Source of the DNA: an uncultured Frankiales bacterium
Lineage (GTDB): Bacteria > Actinomycetota > Actinomycetes > Mycobacteriales > SCTD01
Length of the DNA stretch: 46,907 bases
Assembly: GCA_946479905.1 (NCBI GenBank)
Contig: CAMLIA010000011.1
Location: 1 to 46,907 of the forward strand
Direction of reading: 5' to 3'
The notes under the pieces: generated by a model
Told to the model about the DNA's origin: nothing
The model's database searches: none
The model's input: the letters and a program-made list of their open reading frames with translations, nothing else
Program-made: the position numbers and the translations under genes
In this document: positions 23,865 through 31,462 of the stretch, one piece after another
How positions within the stretch are numbered: the first letter of the stretch is position 1
Layout: each line of letters begins with the position of its first letter

Positions 23865-25046
23865 CAGCCGCTCGGCGAGGAAGCGGCGCTCGACAGCGTT
23901 CTCGGTGAGCAGCAGCGCCTCCTCGTACGCCGTCCGCGCCTCGTCGTCCCTGCCCAGCCGGGAGAGGAAGTGCGCGCGGGCCACCGGCAGGTAGCTGTAC
24001 GTGGCGAGCGCGGGCTCGGCGCCGAGCGGTTCGAGCGTGTCGAGCCCGGCCTGCGGGCCGGCGGCCATGCCGACCGCGACCGCGCGGTTGAGCCGCACCA
24101 CCGGCGACGGCCAGCGCTGCAGCAGCAGGTCGTAGAGGCCGACCACCTCGCGCCAGTCCGTCTCGTCGTACGACGGCGCCTCGGCGTGGACCGCCGCGAC
24201 GGCCGCCTGCAGGGCGTACCGCCCCGCGTCGGGGCCCAGGGACCGCCTGACCAGCTCGAGGCCCTCGACGATCTGCTGCTGGTCCCACCGGGTCCGGTCC
24301 TGGTGCTCGAGCAGCAGCAGCCGCCCCTCGTCGTCGACACGCGTCGCGCGCCGGGCGTCGGTGAGCAGGATCAGGGCCAGCAGGCCGTCGACCTCGGGAA
24401 GCGGCAGCAGGCTGCGCAGCATCCGCGCGAGGTCGAGAGCCCGCGCGACCAGGTCGTGGCGGACGAGCTGGTCGCCGATCGGCGCGGTGTGCCCGCTGCT
24501 GAACAGCAGGTGGATCGCGGCGAGCACGGCCTCGACGCGCTCCGGGAGGTCCTCGGCGGAGGGCACCCGGTAGGGGATCCGGGCGTGCGCGATCTTCTTC
24601 TTCGCCCGCGTGATGCGGGCAGCCATGGTGGGCTCGCTCACCAGGAACGCCCGGGCGACCTCGGCGGTGGACAGCCCGCAGAGCAGCCGGAGCGCCAGGG
24701 CGACCTGCGCCTCCGGGGCCAGCGCGGGGTGGCAGCAGGTGAAGACCAGCCGGAGCCGGTCGTCCGGGAAGGGGCCCTGGGGGTCCTGCTCGTCCATGAC
24801 GAGCAGCGGGAGCCTGGCCCGGAGCGTCGCCTCGCGCCGCAGGACGTCGAGCGCGCGGTTCCGCGCCGCGGTGGTCAACCAGGCCCCGGGGTTGCGCGGC
24901 GGGTCGTGGCCCCAGGTCGTCAGCGCCTTGGCGAAGGCGTCCTGGACGCACTCCTCGGCGAGGTCGAGGTCACGCGTGACGCGCACCGTCGCGGCGAGCA
25001 CGGCGGCCCACTCGCGGCGGTGCGCGTCGGCGAGCAGATCGGTCAG
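23844..25046 (-). CDS. ECF42-type RNA polymerase sigma factor with C-terminal DUF6596/TPR-like extension
   Basis: A 400-residue sigma factor if it starts at CTG (25046). Region 2 is TRDLDLAEECVQDAFAKAL with PGAWLTTAARNRALDVLRRE; region 4 is VALALRLLCGLSTAEVARAFLVSEPTMAARITRAKKKI. The long C-terminal part (RAVAVGMAAGPQAGLDTLEPL, ARAHFLSRLGRDDEARTAYEEAL) is the helical-repeat extension of ECF42 factors, which pair with YCII/DGPF proteins instead of anti-sigma factors. The first canonical start is GTG at 25001, but conserved residues LLADAHRREWAA lie in frame upstream of it. With no ATG, GTG or TTG there, I propose the CTG that overlaps the stop of the upstream YCII gene (CTGA). The target regulon is unknown. 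Confidence 0.85.
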   Translation of the reverse strand: MTDLLADAHRREWAAVLAATVRVTRDLDLAEECVQDAFAKALTTWGHDPPRNPGAWLTTAARNRALDVLRREATLRARLPLLVMDEQDPQGPFPDDRLRLVFTCCHPALAPEAQVALALRLLCGLSTAEVARAFLVSEPTMAARITRAKKKIAHARIPYRVPSAEDLPERVEAVLAAIHLLFSSGHTAPIGDQLVRHDLVARALDLARMLRSLLPLPEVDGLLALILLTDARRATRVDDEGRLLLLEHQDRTRWDQQQIVEGLELVRRSLGPDAGRYALQAAVAAVHAEAPSYDETDWREVVGLYDLLLQRWPSPVVRLNRAVAVGMAAGPQAGLDTLEPLGAEPALATYSYLPVARAHFLSRLGRDDEARTAYEEALLLTENAVERRFLAERLSDLQAP

Positions 25047-25372
25047 AACACCACGACCGGGCGGATCTCGACGCCCCCCACGGGCATCGGGATGTCCTGG
25101 GAGATGCGGATCGCCTCGTCGAGGTCGGCAGCCTCGATGAGGTAGTAGCCGCCGAGCACCTCCTTCGTCTCCAGGAACGGCCCGTCCGTGACCGTGAAGC
25201 CGTCGCCGTCCGGCCGGATGCTCGTGGCGGTGCTGGCCGGCTGCAGGGCGTGACCGCCGGCGAGGGCCGGCCCGTGGTCCTCCGCGAACCTCATGTGGCC
25301 CTTCATGACGTCGTCGTCGCTGCCGGCCTCGTACGTCGGGTCGCCGTAGATGAGCACCAGGTACTGCGCCAT
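25043..25372 (-). CDS. YCII-related DGPF-domain protein, partner of ECF42 sigma factor
   Basis: A 109-residue protein of the DGPF/YCII family. It begins MAQYLVLIYGDPTYE, contains the signature VTDGPFLETKEVLGGYYLIEAADLDEAI (about 64-91), and ends VEIRPVVVF, as family members do. ECF42 sigma factors are consistently encoded next to one to three such proteins, and genetic work in other actinobacteria links the C-terminal extension of the sigma factor to regulation; the exact signal is unknown. ATG at 25372 with GGGAGA 6 nt upstream. Its stop TGA overlaps the sigma factor's proposed CTG start, so the two are coupled. Confidence 0.87.
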   Translation of the reverse strand: MAQYLVLIYGDPTYEAGSDDDVMKGHMRFAEDHGPALAGGHALQPASTATSIRPDGDGFTVTDGPFLETKEVLGGYYLIEAADLDEAIRISQDIPMPVGGVEIRPVVVF

Positions 25373-25454
25373 GCCTGTCTCCCTCGTCAGTGGGGCCCTG
25401 TCGGCCCTCATGCTGCTACGACGAGCGGGACCGGCCCAGATCGACAGCGGCCGG

Positions 25455-25901
25455 CTACGGGTTTCGCTCGGCCGCCCTGGCCAGGTTGGTGGCGAAGCTC
25501 GCGACCAGCCGCCGCAGCCCGGCCCGCAGCAACCGGCCCGTACCGGGCAGCAGCGGCTCGAAGCTGGCCCGCCACACGATCCGCGTCCCGCCGTCGGTCG
25601 TGGCGACCAGGTCCACGTCGGCGCGGTAGCCCCGGTAGGGCTGCCAGGAGTCCACGACGTAGGACAACCGCTTGCCGGGGACGTGCTCGACGATCCGCTC
25701 GGAGCTCCCGAGGGGTCCCAGGCCGAGCCTGCGGACCGCCCCGACGGTCCCTGGCGGGTCGGTCGCGACCTGCCAGCGGGAGCGGGGGACGAACGGGCCG
25801 GCCCACTCCGACCAGCGGTCCCCTGCCGCGAGCACCCGGAAGACGTCAGCCGGCGGTGCGCTGCTGACGGCCTCGGCGCAGAAGTGCTGCAAGGGCCGCA
25901 C
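25455..25901 (-). CDS. SRPBCC (START/Bet v1-like) family protein
   Basis: A 148-residue protein with the SRPBCC pattern: an N-terminal strand then SSAPPADVFRVLAAGDRWSEWAGPF, a middle sheet containing VGAVRRLGLGPLGSSERIVEHVPGKRLSYVV, and a long C-terminal helix (LLRAGLRRLVASFATNLARAAE). These proteins bind hydrophobic ligands or act as polyketide cyclases or co-chaperones. No specific ligand is evident. GTG start at 25901; no good Shine-Dalgarno. It may belong to the same transcript as the YCII-sigma pair 82 bp downstream. Confidence 0.82.
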   Translation of the reverse strand: MRPLQHFCAEAVSSAPPADVFRVLAAGDRWSEWAGPFVPRSRWQVATDPPGTVGAVRRLGLGPLGSSERIVEHVPGKRLSYVVDSWQPYRGYRADVDLVATTDGGTRIVWRASFEPLLPGTGRLLRAGLRRLVASFATNLARAAERNP

Positions 25902-25978
25902 CGTAGCCCAGATGTCGTCGAGGCGTCACACCCCTTGTGGAACTCGCCGCTGGGCCTCACCATCCGGCCGGAACGGGG

Positions 25979-26377
25979 GTGGCGCGCGTGCCGCAGCGCG
26001 AGGTGGAGCTGATCTTGGTGAGGCAGCTGGCGAGCTACCTCACGCTGCCCATGTTCGTCGTGGACACCAAGGGGACGCTCATCTACTTCAACGAGCCCGC
26101 CGAGCCGCTGCTCGGGCGCCGGTTCGACGAGACCGAGGAGCTGCCCTTCGCCGAGTGGACCGAGGTGCTCGAGCCGTCCAGCCCGGACGGGGTGCGGCTG
26201 GAGGCCCACGAGCGCCCGCTGCTCATCGCCCTGGAGCAGCACCGGCCCGCGCACGCCTCGCTGCGGCTGCGAAGCCTGACGGGCGAGTGGAACGACCTCG
26301 ACGTGACCTGCTTCCCGCTGACCGGCCAGTCGGGTCGGGAGCTCGGTGCGGTCGCGCTGCTCTGGAAGAAGCCATGA
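25979..26377 (+). CDS. single-domain PAS protein
   Basis: A 132-residue protein that is essentially one PAS domain: REVELILVRQLASYLTLPMFVVDTKGTLIYFNEPAEPLLGRRFDE is the classic opening strand-helix pair, and GREELGAVALLWKK-like residues at the end give the last strand. There is no kinase, cyclase or DNA-binding domain attached, so it would have to sense a ligand or redox state and act on a partner. Its stop overlaps the ATG of the metallo-beta-lactamase-fold gene (ATGA), which makes that protein the likely partner. Start chosen at GTG 25979; GTG 25988 and GTG 25937 are alternatives. Confidence 0.75.
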   Translation: MARVPQREVELILVRQLASYLTLPMFVVDTKGTLIYFNEPAEPLLGRRFDETEELPFAEWTEVLEPSSPDGVRLEAHERPLLIALEQHRPAHASLRLRSLTGEWNDLDVTCFPLTGQSGRELGAVALLWKKP

Positions 26378-27243
26378 GGGTCGAGGTGTGGGGCGTCCGC
26401 GGCTCGCTGCCGACCGCGGGGCCCGGGACCACCCGCTACGGCGGGAACACCAGCTGCCTCGCCGTGCGGACCCGGCGCGGCAACCTCGTGGTGCTGGACG
26501 CGGGGACGGGGATCGCCGCCCTCGGACGCAGCCTCGGGCACGAGGAGCGGGTCGACATCCTGCTGACCCACCTGCACCTCGACCACATCCAGGGCCTCGG
26601 CTTCTTCGCGCCGCTGTTCGAAGCGGGCACCGAGGTGCACATCTGGGGGCCGGCCTCGCCCACCAGCAGCCTGCGGACCCGGCTCACGAGGTACCTGTCG
26701 CCGCCGCTGTTCCCCGTCGGCCTGCGGGACCTGCCCTGCCGGCTGCACCTGCACGACAGCACGCTGGGGGCCTTCGAGCTCCCGGGCCTGATGGCCAGGG
26801 CCGCCCTGATCTGCCACCCCGGCCCGACCGTGGGCTACCGGCTGGCGGCGGAGGAGGGCAGCCTCGCCTACCTGCCGGACCACGAGCCGGCACTGGGGGT
26901 GCGCAGGTTCCCCGAGGAGCCCGGCTGGACCAGCGGCTGGGGGCTCGCGAACAACGTGGACCTGCTGGTCCACGACGCGCAGTACACCGAGGACGAGTAC
27001 GCCCAGCGGGTCGGCTGGGGGCACAGCACGATGGCCGACGCCGTCGCGTTCGCGGACCTGGCGGGCGCGCGGCGGCTGCTGGCGTTCCACCACGACCCCG
27101 CGCACGACGACGACTTCCTCGACGAGTTCGTCGCCCGGCACGACGGCATGCGCGGCATCCGGGTGGAGGCGGCCCGGGAGGGCATGGTCGTGGAGCTGAG
27201 CAGGGAGGAGAGCGCCCCGCCGCGTCGAAGACAGACCGCGTGA
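26374..27243 (+). CDS. metallo-beta-lactamase-fold hydrolase (phosphodiesterase-like)
   Basis: A 289-residue MBL-fold protein. It opens MRVEVWGVRGSLPTAGP then TTRYGGNTSC, a signature of the GVRGS-type subgroup related to cyclic-nucleotide phosphodiesterases. The metal motif HLHLDH lies at 66-71, with CHPGPT, LPDHEP and AFHHDP giving the later ligands. I infer a metal-dependent phosphoesterase, but the substrate is not shown. ATG at 26374 overlaps the PAS gene stop. Its own stop overlaps the GTG of the next surface-protein gene (GTGA), so three unlike genes are translationally chained. Confidence 0.85.
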   Translation: MRVEVWGVRGSLPTAGPGTTRYGGNTSCLAVRTRRGNLVVLDAGTGIAALGRSLGHEERVDILLTHLHLDHIQGLGFFAPLFEAGTEVHIWGPASPTSSLRTRLTRYLSPPLFPVGLRDLPCRLHLHDSTLGAFELPGLMARAALICHPGPTVGYRLAAEEGSLAYLPDHEPALGVRRFPEEPGWTSGWGLANNVDLLVHDAQYTEDEYAQRVGWGHSTMADAVAFADLAGARRLLAFHHDPAHDDDFLDEFVARHDGMRGIRVEAAREGMVVELSREESAPPRRRQTA

Positions 27244-28877
27244 CGTCAACCCCCCTCGCACGTCGGTCCCCCCTTGCTCTCCTCGCGCTCGGCGGGCTCG
27301 CGCTCGCCGCGGCCCTGCAGAGCACCTCGCAGGCGGCGCCGGACAGCACCCCGACCTACCAGGTGTACGCCGTGGGTCACGACAGCGGTGAGCCGTCCAT
27401 CGGCTACGACACCGCCGCCGACGCGGCCCTGTTCACCGCGGGCCAGACGACGGTCCGGATGCGCTGGGACGCGGGCAACAAGCTCGTCGAGGCGGCCGAC
27501 GTGTCCGACCCGGACGCGGTCACGTCGCTGGACCCGATCGGGTTCACCGACCAGGTGACGCACCGGTCGTTCACCTCGCAGCTGACGGCGGCCTGCAGCC
27601 TGCTCTCCTACAGCGACGACGCGGGCACGTCCTGGACACCGTCCACCGGATGCGGCCCCGCCACGCTGCTCGACCACCAGACCGTCGGCGGCGGGCCCTA
27701 CACCAAGGAGGGCCGGCCGGCGACTGCCGGCCTCACGGGGTACCCCGACGCGGTCTACTACTGCGCGCAGAACGGCTACAGCGGCACCTGCGCCCGCAGC
27801 GACGACGGTGGCCTGACCTTCCCGTTCAGCTCACCGGCGTACAACGTCCCTGAGTCCCCGGCCATCCACTCCGACGACAACTACGGCGGCGCCTGCTCCG
27901 CCATCCACGGGCACCTGCGGGTGGCTCCGGACGGTGTCGTCTACCTGCCCAACAAGGGCTGTGGCGGAGTCCCGACGCCCAACAACCTCACCAACTCCGA
28001 GTTCTTCGGCGGCCAGCCGGCCGTCATCGTCAGCGAGGACAACGGCGTCACGTGGAACGTGCGCAAGGTGCCGGGTGGCCACAACCAGGACGAGAGCGAC
28101 CCCTCGGTGGCCTTCGACAAGGCCGGCACGGCCTACTTCGGCTGGGAGGACGGGACGAACCCGACCGAGACCCAGCTCGGCGTGAAGAGCGCCGCGAAGA
28201 TCGCCGTCACGCACGACCACGGCAAGACCTGGAGCACGCCGTACGACGTGAGCTCGGCGCTCGGGCTCAACAACGTCCAGTTCCCGGAGGTCATCGCCGG
28301 CGACGCCGGTCGCGCGGCGTTCGCCTTCCTGGGGACGAAGGGCATCGGCGACGACCAGCACATCGGGTTCCTCGGGACCTGGGACCTGTACGTCGCGACC
28401 ACGCTCGACGGGGGCCAGACCTGGAGCACGGTCGACGTCACGCCGGACGACCCGGTGCAGCGCGGCTGCATCGACCTGCAGGGGACGTCCAACAAGAACG
28501 TCGCCGACGCGCGGCTGTGCGACCAGCGCAACCTGCTCGACTTCAACGACATCACCGTCGACAAGCAGGGCCGGGTGCTGGTGGCCTACACCGACGGCTG
28601 CGTCGACGACTGCGTGACCAACCCGGCGTCGACCAAGCGCTCGGCCGTCTCGATGGTGGCCCGCCAGACCGGCGGACCGCTGCTGTACGCGAGCGCTGTG
28701 AGCGCCCCAGGCACGGCGCCCGGCTCCGCCCCAGGAGGGACCGCGCAAGGCGGTTCGGGGCGCGCCCCGGGCGGCTCGCTCGCCGCCACCGGCGGGACGC
28801 CGGTGCTGGCCGCACTGGCCCTGCTGGCCCTCGCGGCGGGTGCCCTGCTGGTCCGGCGTCGGGACCGAAGGTCCTGA
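27240..28877 (+). CDS. Asp-box repeat surface protein with LAATG sortase anchor
   Basis: A 545-residue secreted protein. Signal peptide about 1-32 (RRSPLALLALGGLALAAAL). Five Asp-box-like turns are visible: SDDAGTSW (125), SDDGGLTF (187), SEDNGVTW (265), THDHGKTW (324) and TLDGGQTW (388). This predicts a beta-propeller of the sialidase/photosystem-assembly type. The C-terminus has a Gly/Ser/Pro linker, LAATG (514-518), a hydrophobic helix and RRRDRRS, a class E sortase signal. It is related in plan to the protein at 5081-7465 but not closely similar. GTG start at 27240 overlaps the preceding stop. No sortase gene lies in the window. Confidence 0.85.
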   Translation: MTSTPLARRSPLALLALGGLALAAALQSTSQAAPDSTPTYQVYAVGHDSGEPSIGYDTAADAALFTAGQTTVRMRWDAGNKLVEAADVSDPDAVTSLDPIGFTDQVTHRSFTSQLTAACSLLSYSDDAGTSWTPSTGCGPATLLDHQTVGGGPYTKEGRPATAGLTGYPDAVYYCAQNGYSGTCARSDDGGLTFPFSSPAYNVPESPAIHSDDNYGGACSAIHGHLRVAPDGVVYLPNKGCGGVPTPNNLTNSEFFGGQPAVIVSEDNGVTWNVRKVPGGHNQDESDPSVAFDKAGTAYFGWEDGTNPTETQLGVKSAAKIAVTHDHGKTWSTPYDVSSALGLNNVQFPEVIAGDAGRAAFAFLGTKGIGDDQHIGFLGTWDLYVATTLDGGQTWSTVDVTPDDPVQRGCIDLQGTSNKNVADARLCDQRNLLDFNDITVDKQGRVLVAYTDGCVDDCVTNPASTKRSAVSMVARQTGGPLLYASAVSAPGTAPGSAPGGTAQGGSGRAPGGSLAATGGTPVLAALALLALAAGALLVRRRDRRS

Positions 28878-28937
28878 CCTCCTAGTCCTTTCGGGCCAAA
28901 TCGGGCATCACCTGTCAAGTCGGGGTGCCGCGCGGGC

Positions 28938-28943
28938 GATCTT
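28938..28943 (+). promoter_or_regulatory. possible leaderless -10 element for metallopeptidase-like gene
   Basis: GATCTT ends 6 nt before the ATG at 28950. A GGAGG also lies just 1 nt from the ATG, too close to act as a Shine-Dalgarno, which favours the promoter reading. Confidence 0.35.
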
Positions 28944-28949
28944 GGAGGC

Positions 28950-29747
28950 ATGCGCCCCTTGACCCGGGTCGCCGCGGCTGGACTGCTCGTCGGTTGCCTC
29001 GCTGGAGCCCTCAAGCTCGCTCCGACCCCGGACACCTCGCACCCGCAGCTCGCGTCCCAGTCCGCCCTGCAGGCCGTGGCGGCCGCCTCCGTCCAGGCGG
29101 CGGACGCGGCGACGGCCCAGGCGGCCGCCGCCCGGGCGGCCGCAGCCGCGACCGCTGCCCGGCAGGCAGCCGCTGCCCGTCACCGCGCCGCGCTGCTGGC
29201 GAGGGCCCGGATCGCCGCTGCGCGCGCCGCCCGACCGGCGCCCGTGCACGTCACGGCTCCTGCGGCGGCCGTCCGCCCTGCGACCGCCCCCGTCACGAGG
29301 TCGGAGAGCGACCTCGAGCGCGCTGCCCGGATCTACCGGTCCTTCCACTACGACGTGACGCGGCTCGGCTACCGGATGGTGTTCAAGCCCTCCGTGCACG
29401 GCCTGCTCGGCCTCACCGACGGCGGCACGAAGACGGTCACCGTCTACGTCCGGAGCAGCGAGAGCGACCTGGTGCTGGCGCACTCCATCGCGCACGAGAT
29501 GGGCCACGCCCTCGACTTCAGCCGCGGGACCGACACCAGGCACCGGCTGTACCTGTCGATCCGGCACCTCGGCACCAGCCAGTACTGGTACGGCTGCAAC
29601 AACTGCACCGACTACGCCACCCCGGCGGGGGACTGGGCGGAGGTCTTCGCCCAGTGGCTCGCCGGCCCGGGCGACTTCCGCAGCCGGATGGCGGGCGCCC
29701 CCAGCTCGGCCCAGCTCGCGCAGCTCGACGACCTGTTCCGTCTCTGA
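28950..29747 (+). CDS. surface-tethered metallopeptidase-like protein (HEMGH)
   Basis: A 265-residue exported protein. The N-terminus MRPLTRVAAAGLLVGC fits either a signal peptide or a lipobox (LVGC, Cys at 16), followed by a strongly Ala-rich coiled-coil-like stalk (about 38-98) and a Pro/Ala linker. The catalytic domain has the zincin motif HEMGHALD (182-189), and E231 in DWAEVFAQWL is a good third ligand. Residues SLTDGG and KTVTVYV upstream give the usual beta-edge. The plan suggests a peptidase held off the membrane on an Ala-rich stalk. Two Cys pairs near CNNC may form a disulfide. Substrate unknown. Confidence 0.78.
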   Translation: MRPLTRVAAAGLLVGCLAGALKLAPTPDTSHPQLASQSALQAVAAASVQAADAATAQAAAARAAAAATAARQAAAARHRAALLARARIAAARAARPAPVHVTAPAAAVRPATAPVTRSESDLERAARIYRSFHYDVTRLGYRMVFKPSVHGLLGLTDGGTKTVTVYVRSSESDLVLAHSIAHEMGHALDFSRGTDTRHRLYLSIRHLGTSQYWYGCNNCTDYATPAGDWAEVFAQWLAGPGDFRSRMAGAPSSAQLAQLDDLFRL

Positions 29748-29786
29748 GGCAGCTGTTCCGCCTCGAAGGCACTTGTGGCCGCCCAC

Positions 29787-29792
29787 TAACCT
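29787..29792 (+). promoter_or_regulatory. leaderless -10 element for the ATP-grasp/Mur-ligase operon
   Basis: TAACCT ends 6 nt before the GTG at 29799. It appears to be the only promoter for the four-gene operon. Confidence 0.55.
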
Positions 29793-29798
29793 TGGCGC

Positions 29799-30752
29799 GT
29801 GCACCAGGTAGCGGTCATCTCAGGAGGCCTGTCCCACGAGCGCGACGTCTCGGTCCGGTCGGGCCGGAGGTTGGCGGAGCAGCTGGTCAAGGCGGGCCTC
29901 GAGGTCGACCACTGGGACGTCGACGAGCGGTTCGTCGGCCTGCTGTCCGGGCGCTCCGCGGACGTGGCCTTCGTCGCGCTGCACGGCGGGACGGGCGAGA
30001 ACGGCACGGTGCAGGCCCTGCTCGAGCTCGCCGGCCTCCCGTACGTCGGGAGCACCGCCGGAGCCTGCCGCGGCGCCTACGACAAGGCCGTCGCGAAGAC
30101 GCGCATGGTCGAGGCCGGGGTCCCCACCCCGCGCTGGGTGACGCTGCCCAGCACGATCTTCCGCGAGGTCGGTCCGGAGAACCTCTACCACCTCGTCGAC
30201 AGCGTCATCGGGCTGCCGCTGGTGGTGAAGCCGGTCCAGGGCGGCTCCGCCCTCGGGGTGTCGGTGGTCCGTGACGAGAGCGAGCTCCCCGGCGCGCTGG
30301 TCCAGGCCTTCGCGTACGCCTCCGAGGTGCTGCTCGAGGCGTGGGTCGACGGGCTCGAGGTGACCGTTCCCGTGCTGGACCTCGGCGAGGGCCCGCAGGG
30401 CCTCGCGCCGATGCTCATCGAGCCGCCGGCCGGCACCTTCTACGACTACCAGGCCCGCTACGACGCCAGCTCCAACGTCCGCTACACCTCGCTCACCGAC
30501 GACGACAGCCGCCTCGACGTCCCCGCGCTGCGCGCCGTGGCCGAACGGGTCCATGCCCAGCTCGGGCTCCGCGACCTGTCGCGTGTCGACGTCCTCGTCG
30601 GCAAGGACGGTGTGCCGCAGGTGCTCGAGGCGGCCGTCACCCCCGGCCTCACCGAGACGTCGACCTTCCCGCTCGCCGTCACGAGCGCCGGTCTCGAGCT
30701 CTCGGACGTCTACGCCACGCTCGTCGCCAACGCGAAGAAGCGCGGCGGCTGA
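29799..30752 (+). CDS. D-Ala-D-Ala-ligase-like ATP-grasp enzyme with degenerate metal site
   Basis: A 317-residue ATP-grasp protein of Ddl type. VISGGLSHERDVSV at the N-terminus, HGGTGENG (62-69) in place of the usual HGxxGEDG, DKAVAKTRM, VVKPVQGGSALGVSVV for the ATP lysine, and FYDYQARY all match Ddl. At the metal site the family's LEANTSPGMT (E. coli numbering E270, N272) reads LEAAVTPGLT: D264 and E277 remain but the Mg-binding Asn is Ala (A279, codon GCC at 30633-30635). It may join a different pair of substrates or have lost ligase activity. GTG start at 29799, leaderless. First of four tightly packed genes that include a second, intact Ddl-like enzyme. Confidence 0.88.
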   Translation: MHQVAVISGGLSHERDVSVRSGRRLAEQLVKAGLEVDHWDVDERFVGLLSGRSADVAFVALHGGTGENGTVQALLELAGLPYVGSTAGACRGAYDKAVAKTRMVEAGVPTPRWVTLPSTIFREVGPENLYHLVDSVIGLPLVVKPVQGGSALGVSVVRDESELPGALVQAFAYASEVLLEAWVDGLEVTVPVLDLGEGPQGLAPMLIEPPAGTFYDYQARYDASSNVRYTSLTDDDSRLDVPALRAVAERVHAQLGLRDLSRVDVLVGKDGVPQVLEAAVTPGLTETSTFPLAVTSAGLELSDVYATLVANAKKRGG

Positions 30753-30754
30753 CG

Positions 30755-31462
30755 GTGCCGCTCACGGCTCTCCTCGACGGGGCGGTGCTCGCCGAGAGGA
30801 CCGGTGACGACCCGCGGGTCCTCGCGCTGCACGGCTGGGGCCGGACGCGTGCCGACTGGCTGCCGGCGCTCGGTGCGCCGGCGCTGGCCGTGGACCTTCC
30901 CGGGTTCGGGGCGTCGCCGCCACCGCCGACCGGCTGGGGCTCCCGCGACTACGCCGAGCTGCTCGCGCCGCTGCTCGCGGACGGCGGCTGGACCGTCGCC
31001 GGTCACTCCTTCGGCGGCAGGGTGGCCGTGCAGCTGGCCGCCGGCTGGCCCGACCTCGTCGAGCGGCTGGTGCTCACGGGCGTCCCCCTCCTCCGGCGGG
31101 CGACCACCTCGCAGCCGCCCCTCGGCTACCGGCTGATGCGGCGGGCGAACCGGATCGGGCTCGTCAGCGACGCCCGGATGGAGGCGGAGAAGCGCAAGCG
31201 CGGCAGCGCGGACTACCGCAACGCGACCGGCGTCATGCGCGACACCCTGGTCAGGCTGGTCAACGAGGACTACCGCGAGCAGGTCCTCGCCACCCAGGCG
31301 CCCGTGGACATGGTCTGGGGCGCCCTCGACACCGCTGCGCCGCTCGCCATGGCGCAGGAGGCGGCGGGCCTGTTCGGCCGAGCCGAGCTCGTCGTGTCCG
31401 AGAGCAGCGGGCACCTGCTCGACCCCGCCCTGCACGCGCTGCTCAAGGAGCGGTTGTCGTGA
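30755..31462 (+). CDS. alpha/beta-fold hydrolase in the ATP-grasp/Mur operon
   Basis: A 235-residue alpha/beta hydrolase without signal peptide. Oxyanion motif ALHGWGRTRADW, VDLPGFGAS, nucleophile elbow GHSFGG (about 83-88), acid in VWGALDTAAPL and catalytic His in SSGHLLDPA. The fold includes esterases, thioesterases and peptide-forming or peptide-releasing enzymes; in a ligase operon a transferase, thioesterase or trimming role is plausible but not shown. It begins 2 bp after the ATP-grasp gene and overlaps the Mur-ligase gene (GTGA). Confidence 0.87.
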   Translation: MPLTALLDGAVLAERTGDDPRVLALHGWGRTRADWLPALGAPALAVDLPGFGASPPPPTGWGSRDYAELLAPLLADGGWTVAGHSFGGRVAVQLAAGWPDLVERLVLTGVPLLRRATTSQPPLGYRLMRRANRIGLVSDARMEAEKRKRGSADYRNATGVMRDTLVRLVNEDYREQVLATQAPVDMVWGALDTAAPLAMAQEAAGLFGRAELVVSESSGHLLDPALHALLKERLS

